NCBI GenBank assembly: GCA_965218625.1 | Contig: CBDCLG010000004.1 | Coordinates: 1-64,000, forward strand | Reading direction: 5' to 3' | DNA length: 64,000 bases | Origin: Bin5 sp965218625 | Lineage (GTDB): Bacteria; Chloroflexota; Anaerolineae; Caldilineales; Caldilineaceae | Shown here: positions 1-8,413 of the stretch, piece by piece | How positions within the stretch are numbered: position 1 is the stretch's first letter | Layout of the letters: every line of letters begins with the position of its first letter | Notes under the pieces: model-generated | Databases searched by the model: none | The model's input: only the letters and a program-made list of their open reading frames with translations | Told to the model about the DNA's origin: nothing | Position numbers and translations under genes: made by a program

Positions 1-192
1 TCCATAGACCCTTCCCTGATGGCTGCGGCCCGCCGCCGCGGTCAAAACGTGAATGCCTGGACCGTGAACTGCGGCGCAGAGGCTCGTCGATTGGCGGCTC
101 TGGGCGTCAATGCAGTCATCACCGACCGGCCCGACGCGATCCGGTTGGGGCTCTCGGAGGCCGGACCCGCCGCCGCACCCTCCGATGCATGA
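1..192 (+). CDS. Glycerophosphodiester phosphodiesterase, C-terminal end (partial)
   Basis: Frame 1 is open from the first base to a TGA at 190-192, giving 63 residues. It carries the C-terminal strand and loop typical of GDPD TIM barrels: an N-A-W-T-V-N segment, then L-G-V-N-A-V-I-T-D-R-P-D about 20 residues later. In this family these form the last barrel strands that close over the glycerophosphodiester site, and the enzyme yields an alcohol plus glycerol-3-phosphate. The N-terminus and catalytic residues lie outside the window. The stop overlaps the ATG of the mevalonate kinase gene (ATGCATGA), so the two genes are probably translationally coupled. Confidence 0.75.
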   Translation, partial: SIDPSLMAAARRRGQNVNAWTVNCGAEARRLAALGVNAVITDRPDAIRLGLSEAGPAAAPSDA

Positions 193-1162
193 GGAAAACG
201 CCAACGTGGGCAAACGCTTGAGCAGCGCCAAAACAACTGCGCCGGGTAAGGTCATCCTGTTCGGCGAGCACGCAGTCGTCTACGGCCGACCGGCCATCGC
301 CGTCCCCGTGACCAAAGTACAGGCTGCCGCCACCATCGAAAACGCGGCGCCTGGATCGGGCTGCACCATCTCTGCCCCCGACATCGGCGCACGCATCCGC
401 CTGCCCTCTTCGCCGGACGACCCCTTGGCAACGGCCGTGCGCTTGGCCCTGGAGGCCGCCGGCCTCAATGGCGAACCGGACTGGAACATCTCCGTAACCA
501 GCACCATTCCCATTGCGGGCGGGATGGGAAGCGGCGCCGCCGTCAGCGCGGCGCTCGCGCGGGCCGTCCTCTCCTATGCCCCGACCTTCCGCGGCTGTCC
601 CGACGCCGAAACTGTTAACCGCATCGTCTATGCCGTCGAGAAGATACATCACGCCACGCCAAGCGGTATCGACAATACCGTCGTAGTCTACGAGCAGCCC
701 GTCTGGTTTGTCCGCGGCAGGCCACCCGAGATATTCGACATCGCCAGACCCTTCCACCTGGTCATCGCCGACACCGGCATCGCCAGTCCCACCGGCCAAG
801 TGGTGGCCGATGTGCGCGCGGCGCGGCGGGAGGACGCCGCGCGCTACGACGCGATCTTCGATGCTATCGGCGCTATCACAGAAGAGGCAAGGCGGGCCAT
901 CGCCAGTGGGAAACTGGCGGCCCTGGGGTTACTGATGCGGGAAAATCAGCGGCTCCTGCGTCAGCTTGACGTCAGCGCACCCTCCCTCGAGAGCCTCATC
1001 GACATCGCTGAGAAGGCTGGCGCGGCCGGTGCAAAGCTGAGCGGCGGCGGGCGCGGCGGCAATCTGATCGCAATGGTTGAGCCGGAGAAAATCGGCCCGG
1101 TGCGCGAGGCACTCCTGGCCGGAGGCGCGGCGAGCGCAATGGCGACCGAAGTTCACGCGTAG
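185..1162 (+). CDS. mvk: Mevalonate kinase (GHMP kinase)
   Basis: The 325-residue protein phosphorylates mevalonate to 5-phosphomevalonate, the entry to the ATP-dependent mevalonate route to isoprenoids. It has all three GHMP motifs: an N-terminal A-P-G-K-V-I-L-F-G-E-H-A-V-V-Y-G segment (about residues 19-34), the ATP-binding P-I-A-G-G-M-G-S-G-A loop (109-118), and a C-terminal K-L-S-G-G-G-R-G-G segment. The expected acidic pair is present: Glu in V-E-K-I-H-H-A (about 152) and catalytic Asp in S-G-I-D-N (about 163). The ATG at 185 is chosen because it overlaps the preceding stop and starts just before the conserved domain; an upstream in-frame ATG at 110 lies inside the phosphodiesterase gene. 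Other mevalonate genes are not in view. It converges on nagA, with 3 bp between the stops. Confidence 0.9.
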   Translation: MHEENANVGKRLSSAKTTAPGKVILFGEHAVVYGRPAIAVPVTKVQAAATIENAAPGSGCTISAPDIGARIRLPSSPDDPLATAVRLALEAAGLNGEPDWNISVTSTIPIAGGMGSGAAVSAALARAVLSYAPTFRGCPDAETVNRIVYAVEKIHHATPSGIDNTVVVYEQPVWFVRGRPPEIFDIARPFHLVIADTGIASPTGQVVADVRAARREDAARYDAIFDAIGAITEEARRAIASGKLAALGLLMRENQRLLRQLDVSAPSLESLIDIAEKAGAAGAKLSGGGRGGNLIAMVEPEKIGPVREALLAGGAASAMATEVHA

Positions 1163-1165
1163 CCG

Positions 1166-2428
1166 CTAATTTGCTGTGCCCTGCAGCCGCCAGTCGTCCC
1201 GCAGATATGCGAGACGCCCGCCTACAACTGTGGCGACGACCCGCGACTCCGTGTCCAAGAGCGTCAAATCTGCGCGCGCCCCCCTGCTGATGCGGCCCAC
1301 TTCGTCATCTATCCCCATCGCCTGTGCCTGGGAAAGGCTTGTTGTCGGCCAGGCCTGCACAAGCGGCCAGCCCGTAGCCGACATGAAATTCCTCAGCGCC
1401 GCATCCAGCGTCAGGACCGAACCGGCAAGCGTCCCGTCCTCTAATCGGCAGGCGCCGTTCCGGACGATGACCGGCAGCCGGCCCATATCGTAGCGCCCTT
1501 CGGGCATGCCCGTGGCACGTATCGCATCGCTGATCAGAATCGCGCGTGTCGGCCCCTTGCACCGGCCCAATACGCGCATCGCCGCCGGATGCACATGGAT
1601 TCCGTCAGCGATTAGCTGCGCGTATATCCTGTCGTCGCTCAACACAGCTCCCACCGTGCCGGGCCGGCGATGATGCAGACCTTTCATCGCATTGAACGTG
1701 TGCGTGGCCTGCGAAACGCCCGCGTCAACGGCCGCCCTGGCCTCATCGAACGTGGCCGCCGTGTGGCCGAGCACAACGCGTACGTTCGACCCCAGGGCCA
1801 TTTCGATCAGCGTCCCTGCCCCCCTTTCTTCCGGCGCAAGCGTGATCATCCGCACCGGCCCCGCGTCCAGTAGCTCTTCAAACTCCAGCGCAGACGGCGG
1901 ACGAACAAAGGCCGGATTCTGCGCGCCGGGAAACTTTCCGCTGATGTATGGCCCTTCCAGGTGGACGCCAAGAAGGCGCGCGCCAACAAGGGATTCCGCG
2001 CCCTCGTCTGAACATGCCTGGCTGCAAAATCTCGCTACATTGCAAACTGCGGCCAGCGTATCGGCATGCGAGGCGGTCACGGTAGTTGCGTAGAAGCCGG
2101 TAACGCCGTGACGAACAAGGAAATTGCTGATCGTAGCCAGACTCTCCGGCGTCGCGTCCATCACATCCGCGCCGCCGCTTCCATGTATGTGAACGTCGAT
2201 GAAACCGGGCAACAGAATGCAATCGGTCGCGTCAAGAAATGGGCCGTCTACTTCCGCTCCTTCTGCCAGCCAAGGTCCGACCATCCCCTCATCGCACGTG
2301 AGTGTGAAGGCATGACCAGGCGGCGCCGCCACCGTGCCGAAGACGGTGCGAGCGGTCAAGCCGCTGATGCCGGCGACTGCCGCGCCGCTTACCTTGCTTG
2401 AAGCGGCCGTCGACTCATCGATGTTCAA
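1166..2428 (-). CDS. nagA: N-acetylglucosamine-6-phosphate deacetylase
   Basis: The 420-residue amidohydrolase removes acetate from GlcNAc-6-P to give glucosamine-6-P, linking amino-sugar recycling to glycolysis. It has the family landmarks in order: D-V-H-I-H-G near residue 75, the metal-binding Glu in H-L-E-G-P-Y-I-S, a His in L-G-H-T-A-A-T, the T-H-T-F-N-A-M segment, and the catalytic Asp in I-S-D-A-I-R-A-T-G. It begins with a TTG preceded by a GGGAG Shine-Dalgarno-like sequence. The start lies 6 bp after the end of glgB, so it is probably the last gene of an operon with glgB and the GT5-like synthase. The N-terminal ~20 residues are not conserved, so a slightly later start is possible. 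Confidence 0.9.
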   Translation of the reverse strand: MNIDESTAASSKVSGAAVAGISGLTARTVFGTVAAPPGHAFTLTCDEGMVGPWLAEGAEVDGPFLDATDCILLPGFIDVHIHGSGGADVMDATPESLATISNFLVRHGVTGFYATTVTASHADTLAAVCNVARFCSQACSDEGAESLVGARLLGVHLEGPYISGKFPGAQNPAFVRPPSALEFEELLDAGPVRMITLAPEERGAGTLIEMALGSNVRVVLGHTAATFDEARAAVDAGVSQATHTFNAMKGLHHRRPGTVGAVLSDDRIYAQLIADGIHVHPAAMRVLGRCKGPTRAILISDAIRATGMPEGRYDMGRLPVIVRNGACRLEDGTLAGSVLTLDAALRNFMSATGWPLVQAWPTTSLSQAQAMGIDDEVGRISRGARADLTLLDTESRVVATVVGGRLAYLRDDWRLQGTAN

Positions 2429-2434
2429 CGCAAT

Positions 2435-4351
2435 TCACTCCCTTTCCAGCGACTCTTCCACCCTCTTCCAATACAAGACGCCAAGCGGCGGCAGTTCCAT
2501 AATCGTGGACCATGAAGAGTTCTGCCAAGGTATCTCCTCAGCCTTCAAGGGAAACGGATTGTCTATCCCGCTGCCGCTATAGATCGCCCAATCGCTGTTC
2601 AGAATCTGATCGTAGCGGCCCGGCCCGGGCAGCCCGACGCGATAACCGTGTCGCGGCACGGGCGTGAAGTTGCACACGACGAGAATGCTGTTCTCGCCTT
2701 CGGCATCCCGGCGCAAAAAGCTGATGATCGAGTGATCGGCGTCCTGGAAGTCGACCCACTGAAACCCTTCCCAGCTGTCATCGACCTGGTGTAACGCATT
2801 TTCCCTGCAGTAGAGCCTGTTGATGTCTCTCACAAATCGCTGCAAATTCCGGTGGTCGGCTTGCTCAAGGAGGTGCCAATCCAGGCTGACCACCTCCGTC
2901 CACTCCCGCCACTGGCCAAACTCTCCTCCCATGAACGTCAGCTTCTTGCCCGGATGTGCGTTCATCAGGCCGAAGAAGAGGCGGAGATGTGCAAACTGCT
3001 GCCACAAGTCACCGGGCATTTTGCCAATCATCGACTTCTTCAGGTGGACGACCTCATCGTGGCTTAACGGGAGGATGAATTTCTCGCTGAACGCATAGCT
3101 CAAACTGTAGGTAATCAGGCGATGATTGGTTCTGCGGTCCAGCGGGTCCATCTCGAAAAAGCTCAGCGTATCGTGCATCCAGCCCATGTTCCACTTGTAA
3201 TCGAATCCCAGGCCCCCGGCATCGGCGGGGCGGGTAACCCTGGGCCAGATCGAGCTCTCTTCGGCGATAGTCAAGACTCCCGGCGCCCGTTCATGTAGCA
3301 TCTCATTGGCTTGTCGCAAAAATGCGATGGCATCGAGATTCTCCTGCCCGCCATATTGGTTCGGGACCCACTCCCCCTCCTCCCGGCTATAGTTCAGATA
3401 GAGCATCGACGCCACTGCGTCTACCCTCAGCCCGTCGATGTGATACTCTTCCGCCCAGAATAAGGCGCTTGCCAGTAGAAAATTGCGAACCTCGTTGCGC
3501 CCGTAGTCAAATATCTTCGTGCCCCAGTCAGGATGTTCGCCGCGGCGGGGATCTTCATATTCATATAGGGGTGTGCCGTCGAAATTGCCTAAACCGTGGG
3601 CATCCTTGGGAAAGTGGGCCGGCGCCCAGTCGAGGATGACGCCAATGCCGTTCCTATGGCAATAGTCGACAAAATACTTGAAATCGTCCGGTCTTCCCAG
3701 GCGGCTGGTTGGCGCGAAATATCCCGTCGTCTGGTAGCCCCACGACCCTTCGAACGGGTGCTCGGTTATCGGCAGAAGCTCAATGTGCGTATAGCCCATC
3801 TCCAGCACATAGGCGACCAGTTGGTGGGCCAATTCCCGGTAGCCGAGTGTGCTATTGTCTTCCGGCGCTCGCCGCCAGCTGCCCAGGTGGACTTCGTAGA
3901 CATTCAGGGGTTGGTTAAACGCTTGCCTCCCGGCACGCTCTTCAAGCCATTTTTCGTCCCCCCACCCGTACCTTTCCAGCGGCCAGACGCGGGACGCTGT
4001 GCCCGGGGCCTCCTCGGCGTAAAATCCGTACGGATCAGACTTGTCAATCCGGAAATCCACAAGCGGGAGCTGAATCGAATACTTATAGGAGCTTCCCGGC
4101 GCAAGCTCAGTCGGAACGAAGACTTCCCAGATTCCCTCGCGCAGAGCCTGCATCGGCTGGGCTTGAGGGTCCCAGCTGTTGAAGTGGCCGATTACGCTGA
4201 CACCTTGGGCATTCGGCGCCCAAACCGCGAACTGCACACCCTCGACGCCGTCCACAGACCGGTAATGCGCTCCAAACTTGCGGAAGCTGTAGAGGAAGTT
4301 CCCTTCACCGAACAGGTAGGCCTCGTCATCCGTGAACCAGGACCCGGTCAA
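2435..4351 (-). CDS. glgB: 1,4-alpha-glucan branching enzyme (GH13)
   Basis: The 638-residue enzyme introduces alpha-1,6 branches into glycogen. An N-terminal CBM48-like sandwich (G-V-Q-F-A-V-W-A-P-N near residue 40, H-F-N-S-W-D-P near 57) precedes a GH13 barrel. The catalytic residues are present: nucleophile D311 in G-L-R-V-D-A-V, acid/base E364 in T-I-A-E-E-S, and D432 in L-S-H-D-E-V-V-H. The length fits a short-N-terminus GlgB. The start is a TTG with a GAAGG about 9 bases upstream; no better ATG precedes the conserved N-terminus. The gene follows the GT5-like synthase by 137 bp and is nearly contiguous with nagA, which suggests a glycogen/amino-sugar storage operon. Confidence 0.93.
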   Translation of the reverse strand: MTGSWFTDDEAYLFGEGNFLYSFRKFGAHYRSVDGVEGVQFAVWAPNAQGVSVIGHFNSWDPQAQPMQALREGIWEVFVPTELAPGSSYKYSIQLPLVDFRIDKSDPYGFYAEEAPGTASRVWPLERYGWGDEKWLEERAGRQAFNQPLNVYEVHLGSWRRAPEDNSTLGYRELAHQLVAYVLEMGYTHIELLPITEHPFEGSWGYQTTGYFAPTSRLGRPDDFKYFVDYCHRNGIGVILDWAPAHFPKDAHGLGNFDGTPLYEYEDPRRGEHPDWGTKIFDYGRNEVRNFLLASALFWAEEYHIDGLRVDAVASMLYLNYSREEGEWVPNQYGGQENLDAIAFLRQANEMLHERAPGVLTIAEESSIWPRVTRPADAGGLGFDYKWNMGWMHDTLSFFEMDPLDRRTNHRLITYSLSYAFSEKFILPLSHDEVVHLKKSMIGKMPGDLWQQFAHLRLFFGLMNAHPGKKLTFMGGEFGQWREWTEVVSLDWHLLEQADHRNLQRFVRDINRLYCRENALHQVDDSWEGFQWVDFQDADHSIISFLRRDAEGENSILVVCNFTPVPRHGYRVGLPGPGRYDQILNSDWAIYSGSGIDNPFPLKAEEIPWQNSSWSTIMELPPLGVLYWKRVEESLERE

Positions 4352-4488
4352 CTTTCAGCGCCCTTCACTTACTCTCTCGTTAAATGCCCAATGATGGGTG
4401 CCGCCATACCCCGCTAGCCTGTCAGAACGCCCGGTCGAGGACCCTTCCAACAGCCCAGAATCCGTTTTCCGGCTCGCAGCAGGCGGGA

Positions 4489-6375
4489 TTAGAGGCATAC
4501 TCTCTTCAACGCCGGCAAAAAATAGCTATCTACTACGGCCTCCCAACTCATGCTTGCGGCCAAGTCGTTTCCGATTCGGATCCGTTCCGCGACCCGTCCG
4601 CGTGGGGAGGGCAGGCGTTCGAAGATCTGCCGAGCGGTAACCTCGGCATTGCGCACCTCGATGTTCTCCCGCATTTTCCGGTCGATCGCGAGCGCCTCCT
4701 GGGCTGAACCCGGCGCCTCCTCCTCTGGCAGACCGATGGAGTCGGCGACGACCAGCGGGAAGCCTTTGTCGTTGATAAACGTCGATTCTCCTGGGCCGGC
4801 TGGCCATCCGCCGTCAGCCTCTGTCCGCAAGGGCTGCCCATCAACCGTTTCGCCCGCCAACAACCCTCGCCCCGCAAGTTCCCTGGCCCCCTGTTCAAGG
4901 AAACCGATACAGCCGCACACGTTGCTTACGCATGCTATCGCGCCAAAATTGACCGGCTCAACCTGCGCGATGCCAAAAGGCTCGTAGATACTTTGGCCAA
5001 ACTCCACGTCGCTGCCGCGGCGGATATCTTGAAACTCCATCGCTGCTGGCATCCGTGTGCCGCATAGCTCCCGGCTCCAGCCAAACTGATTGACCAATAC
5101 GATTCGGCTGTTGCGAGCGAAATGATTGAAAGGCTCCACACTGCCGAAAAAGAATGGCGCTTCTTCGCCTATCAGGTCGCCGTTGTCGGCTCTGTGTTCT
5201 ACCGGCCACCCGTATAGCGCCTCCCAGCGCTGCACCTGCTCTGCCGGCCGGCCGGCCGGCTGGCTGGTGGCCAACACGAACAGCACTGCCTTCCTACCGG
5301 CCGAACGCAACAACTGTTCCAGATGCATCATAACGCGCGTGTCTCGCCACAGAGCTTTCGATGGCACCAGCCGCGCCACATGCGTGAATACGTAGTCGGG
5401 CTTGAAGCCAAGCAGCCTGTTGCAGTATTCCCGAAGACGCCGCCTGGAGTTCCGCCGTTCCGCCGCCGTGTTGACCTCCGCGTCGATTCCGTTGTAAACG
5501 AGATCGATCCTGCAGTTGGCAAAGGGCCCGCCAAGAAAGCGCAGCTCCTCTCTCACCAAGTCGCCCACGGCGAAAATCGCGTCGCAATGCACCGCCTGCC
5601 GAACAATGGCGTGCTTGAAATGCGCGCCTTGGTCGCCAAACAAAGTCTCAAGCGGCAAATGGGACTCCCTGGCGCGCAGCATAACATTGTAAAAACGGGT
5701 ATCGTGGCCGCTGTGACCTTCAACCAGAAGGCGGGCCGTCGCCAATTCATGCGCATAAAAGACCGTACGCCACTGCTCCGGCTCGTTCATCTGAGCCGCG
5801 AAGACAACCGGCATTCCCAGCCATTCGTGGGCTATGATCACCCGCTCGTTTGGCGAGAGGCCCGCGTCAACTTCCAGCGCCTTCAGGCCCTCAAAAATGG
5901 GCTGGGCGATCGAGACATAGAGGCTGTATTCGTAATCATGCTCATATCGCTGACTCTCGATGCCATTGTGCTCCCAAAGGTAGAAATAGAAACTCGAAAC
6001 CTGCTCCAGCGACGGGTTGCTGGCATCAACCAGCAAGACTTCGTGCTCCACCTCCCCAAATCGGCGAACGCCATAAAGAATCCCCACTTGATAGGTCTGC
6101 TCAACTGTCCGCAGTGCCAATTGAACTGCCTCGCTGATCCCGTGGAAAATCCCGTGCAGGCTGCTGTATCGGATCTGCAGCCCGTTATCTGCGCTTGTGA
6201 GCCGCTCCATCTGGAGTGCATCCCAGCCAAACATCGGACCTGCCAGTATGGTGCGAGCAATCTGCTCATTGTATTCTTTCGCGCCCAATAGCCCTTTGAG
6301 AACAGAGCCAATGCCGCCCACCTTTGTGCCCGCTTCATGCGTTGCATGGATTACCAACGGGATGGGATTCGACAC
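4489..6375 (-). CDS. Glycogen/starch synthase-like glycosyltransferase (GT5-type, divergent)
   Basis: The 628-residue GT-B fold glycosyltransferase probably elongates alpha-1,4-glucan from ADP- or UDP-glucose. The N-terminus has K-V-G-G-I-G-S-V (residues 18-25), the counterpart of the K-x-G-G-L nucleotide-sugar loop, followed by A-H-E-W-L-G (182-187), like the H-D-W segment of glycogen synthases. The C-terminal half has R-L-V-P-S-K (335-340) and the retaining-GT motif E-P-F-G-I-A-Q-V-E (465-473). It is longer and more divergent than classical GlgA (about 480 residues). Location next to glgB supports a glycogen role, but the donor sugar cannot be read from sequence. The start is a GTG with GGGAG 7 bases upstream. 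It is divergent from the CDP-alcohol transferase gene. Confidence 0.75.
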   Translation of the reverse strand: MSNPIPLVIHATHEAGTKVGGIGSVLKGLLGAKEYNEQIARTILAGPMFGWDALQMERLTSADNGLQIRYSSLHGIFHGISEAVQLALRTVEQTYQVGILYGVRRFGEVEHEVLLVDASNPSLEQVSSFYFYLWEHNGIESQRYEHDYEYSLYVSIAQPIFEGLKALEVDAGLSPNERVIIAHEWLGMPVVFAAQMNEPEQWRTVFYAHELATARLLVEGHSGHDTRFYNVMLRARESHLPLETLFGDQGAHFKHAIVRQAVHCDAIFAVGDLVREELRFLGGPFANCRIDLVYNGIDAEVNTAAERRNSRRRLREYCNRLLGFKPDYVFTHVARLVPSKALWRDTRVMMHLEQLLRSAGRKAVLFVLATSQPAGRPAEQVQRWEALYGWPVEHRADNGDLIGEEAPFFFGSVEPFNHFARNSRIVLVNQFGWSRELCGTRMPAAMEFQDIRRGSDVEFGQSIYEPFGIAQVEPVNFGAIACVSNVCGCIGFLEQGARELAGRGLLAGETVDGQPLRTEADGGWPAGPGESTFINDKGFPLVVADSIGLPEEEAPGSAQEALAIDRKMRENIEVRNAEVTARQIFERLPSPRGRVAERIRIGNDLAASMSWEAVVDSYFLPALKRVCL

Positions 6376-6488
6376 GTCTTTCTCCCAACAAATGGTCGTC
6401 GATTCATACCATCATAGCACAGGACAACAAGCGCAAACCAATCATTTTGCGGACTCCCAGGCAGCCCAGGCCGGCAGTGACCGGTGGC

Positions 6489-6518
6489 TTGAGATTGAGC
6501 GTTGCGCCATACTATGCT
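6489..6518 (+). promoter_or_regulatory. Putative sigma-70-type promoter for the CDP-alcohol phosphatidyltransferase gene
   Basis: TTGAGA at 6489-6494 and TATGCT at 6513-6518 are separated by 18 bases, about 40 bases upstream of the ATG at 6557 in a divergent intergenic region. This is a consensus match by eye only. Confidence 0.4.
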
Positions 6519-6556
6519 ATGGTGGCGCGCACGGCCCTACCGACCTGGAGAACCGG

Positions 6557-7720
6557 ATGACAGAAGAGGAAAAGTTCGCGCTTTTGCAGAAAAGCGCCAG
6601 GCGGCTTACGTTGATTTGCAGTGTGACCCTGCTCGTCGGCGTGCTGCTTCTGCGGTTCACAGCCCAAAACACCGACTTCAACGCACGACGCTGGCTCATG
6701 TTCTCAGCAGTCGTCGTTGCCGGCGAATTCTGGTACCTGCGCCGCGTCCTTCACCAGAATCACCACCCCAATTCGGACCAGCTGTATCCGGACTTGGGCC
6801 CCGCCAACCTGCTGACAATCTACCGCGGCCTCGCCTACGCCTGGATGGCCGGATTCCTCCTTCTTCCCCGGCCGGGAGGACCGATGGACTGGCTGCCAGC
6901 ACTGCTATACGTGGCAGCAAGCGTCACCGACGTTTTTGACGGCTATGTCGCACGCAAGACAGACCGTGTCTCGCGGTTGGGCGAGACGCTTGACATGGAA
7001 TTCGACGGTTTAGGAGTGCTTGTCGCGTGCATGCTTGCCGTGCAATACGGGCAGCTGCCCCTGGTCTTTCTGCTGGTGGGCTTGGCGCGTCCGCTCTTTG
7101 TCGGAGGAATGCTGCTGCGGACACGCAAAGGACTGCCTAACCACCCGATGACGGACAGCAATCAGCGGCGCATAATCGCTGGCCTGCTCATGATATTTCT
7201 GTCCACCGTGCTCTGGCCGATCTTCAAACCGCCTGAAACCTATGTCGTCGGCGCAGTCTTCGGCGGCGCGGTTACCCTCAGCTTTGTGCGCGACTGGCTT
7301 GTAACCGTCGGATGGATAAGACCCGACAATTCAACCTACACGATTTGGCGCGCCCGACTGAAGATGTGGTCGCTCTTGTGGTTGCCGGTTGGTCTGCGAA
7401 TCCTGGCCGCGGGGCTCGTCTCGCTTCTCGTGATGAACCTGTTTTCCGGTGCATCCCATCTGCCAGCGGCCGCGAATCTGCTCATCGCTCTGGTCGGCGC
7501 GCTCGGTGGCCTCGCCGTCCTGCTGGGGCTTGCCACAAGATCGGCATCCGGCCTTGTCAGCTTAGCCTCCTACGTCGACTATGCCTTCGGCGGCCAACCG
7601 GCGTTGGGACTCCCGCTCCTGTTCATTTCATCACTGCTGATAGTCCTGGGGAGCGGCCACTTCACCCTCTGGATCCCGGAAGAACGCTGGCTGCGAATAG
7701 GCGCCGTCGTAGAAGAGTAG
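6557..7720 (+). CDS. CDP-alcohol phosphatidyltransferase with C-terminal DoxX-like membrane domain
   Basis: The 387-residue polytopic membrane protein has the complete CDP-alcohol phosphotransferase signature D-x2-D-G-x2-A-R-x8-G-x3-D-x3-D between residues 125 and 150, so it should transfer a phosphatidyl or similar phosphoalcohol group from a CDP-linked donor in phospholipid or polar-lipid synthesis. A typical N-L-L-T-I-Y-R-G segment precedes the motif. The enzyme core ends near residue 260. The remaining ~120 residues form several hydrophobic helices resembling DoxX/quinol-oxidase-subunit-like proteins, an unusual fusion. The ATG at 6557 is chosen for its GGAG Shine-Dalgarno; a longer upstream reading frame crosses the divergent promoter region. 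The alcohol acceptor is unknown. Confidence 0.82.
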   Translation: MTEEEKFALLQKSARRLTLICSVTLLVGVLLLRFTAQNTDFNARRWLMFSAVVVAGEFWYLRRVLHQNHHPNSDQLYPDLGPANLLTIYRGLAYAWMAGFLLLPRPGGPMDWLPALLYVAASVTDVFDGYVARKTDRVSRLGETLDMEFDGLGVLVACMLAVQYGQLPLVFLLVGLARPLFVGGMLLRTRKGLPNHPMTDSNQRRIIAGLLMIFLSTVLWPIFKPPETYVVGAVFGGAVTLSFVRDWLVTVGWIRPDNSTYTIWRARLKMWSLLWLPVGLRILAAGLVSLLVMNLFSGASHLPAAANLLIALVGALGGLAVLLGLATRSASGLVSLASYVDYAFGGQPALGLPLLFISSLLIVLGSGHFTLWIPEERWLRIGAVVEE

Positions 7721-7747
7721 CCGGTCCAAAGGGCCGTACCAGGCCGG

Positions 7748-7941
7748 CAGGGCGATTGCATCGAATTGGGCCAAGACCCGCGACACTACCTGATTCGAGC
7801 CCAACTGTGAAAAAACAGCCGAAAACAGCCCTTTTGGAGATCGGTTTTTGAGCCGAAAACGATGGACAATTTGTAGAGGCACCCCTTGTGGGTGCCCTTC
7901 GTGGGATATTTTGGCGTCCGGATTTAGATGCGATTGCCCTG
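7748..7941 (+). mobile_element. MITE-like interspersed element, copy 1
   Basis: This 194-bp copy is one of five related sequences in the window. The left end is CAGGGCGATTGCATC and the right end, read in reverse complement, is CAGGGCAATCGCATC, giving imperfect terminal inverted repeats. Internally it has two A/T-rich hairpin halves around CCGAAAA, then GGCACCC-cttgt-GGGTGCC, where other copies have GGGCGCCC on both arms. It is flanked by 9-base near-repeats (7739-7747 and 7943-7951, 7 of 9 identical). It lies after the CDP-alcohol transferase gene and accounts for most of the 327-bp gap before the next gene. Confidence 0.8.
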
Positions 7942-8047
7942 ACCGAGCCGGTCGTTGAGCAAAAAACAATTGTGTGAGACTATACTGTGGCCCGACCTAT
8001 GCAACGCGTCGGCGTCCCCGTGTCGGGCCCAAGAAAGGAGGTTCAAG

Positions 8048-8413
8048 ATGATGGACGAATTTCGATCCTTGAATGCACAGTCATACCGTATCATGGGGCT
8101 CGCGCTTCTGACCGGCTTGATCCATCTGTTTCTTGGCGTCCAGGATGGGATCCCCATCTTCATCCTCAACGGGCTGGGATTCATCGCACTGGTAGTCGCC
8201 CTCTACCTGGTCCCCCGACTCGCCAACTTGAGGACCACCATTCGCTGGGCGCTTGTGGCCTACACGGCCGTTACGATAATCGCCTACTTTGTGCTCAACC
8301 AATTAGAGTCTCTGGAGAACGGCTTTGGTCTTCTTACCAAGGCTGTTGAACTGATTCTGGTCCTGTTGCTGATCGTCGAACAGAGGAATGCTCATGCAAA
8401 TCGAAGAACTTGA
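8048..8413 (+). CDS. Small four-helix membrane protein, unknown function
   Basis: The 121-residue protein consists of four hydrophobic segments (about residues 15-30, 34-53, 62-82 and 93-110) with short polar loops. No enzymatic motif is seen. The start is firm: AGAAAGGAGG lies 6 bases upstream of the ATG, one of the strongest ribosome-binding sites in the window. Its 3' end overlaps the start of the PLP enzyme gene by about 20 bp, so the two are co-translated, but nothing links the functions. I do not recognise the family. Confidence 0.65.
   Translation: MMDEFRSLNAQSYRIMGLALLTGLIHLFLGVQDGIPIFILNGLGFIALVVALYLVPRLANLRTTIRWALVAYTAVTIIAYFVLNQLESLENGFGLLTKAVELILVLLLIVEQRNAHANRRT

Noticed and set aside
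3596..4417. A 273-codon plus-strand frame opposite the branching enzyme gene
   Set aside because: Antisense shadow of glgB; no motif.
5323..6291. A 322-codon plus-strand frame opposite the GT5-like synthase
   Set aside because: No ribosome-binding site or domain; shadow of the minus-strand gene.
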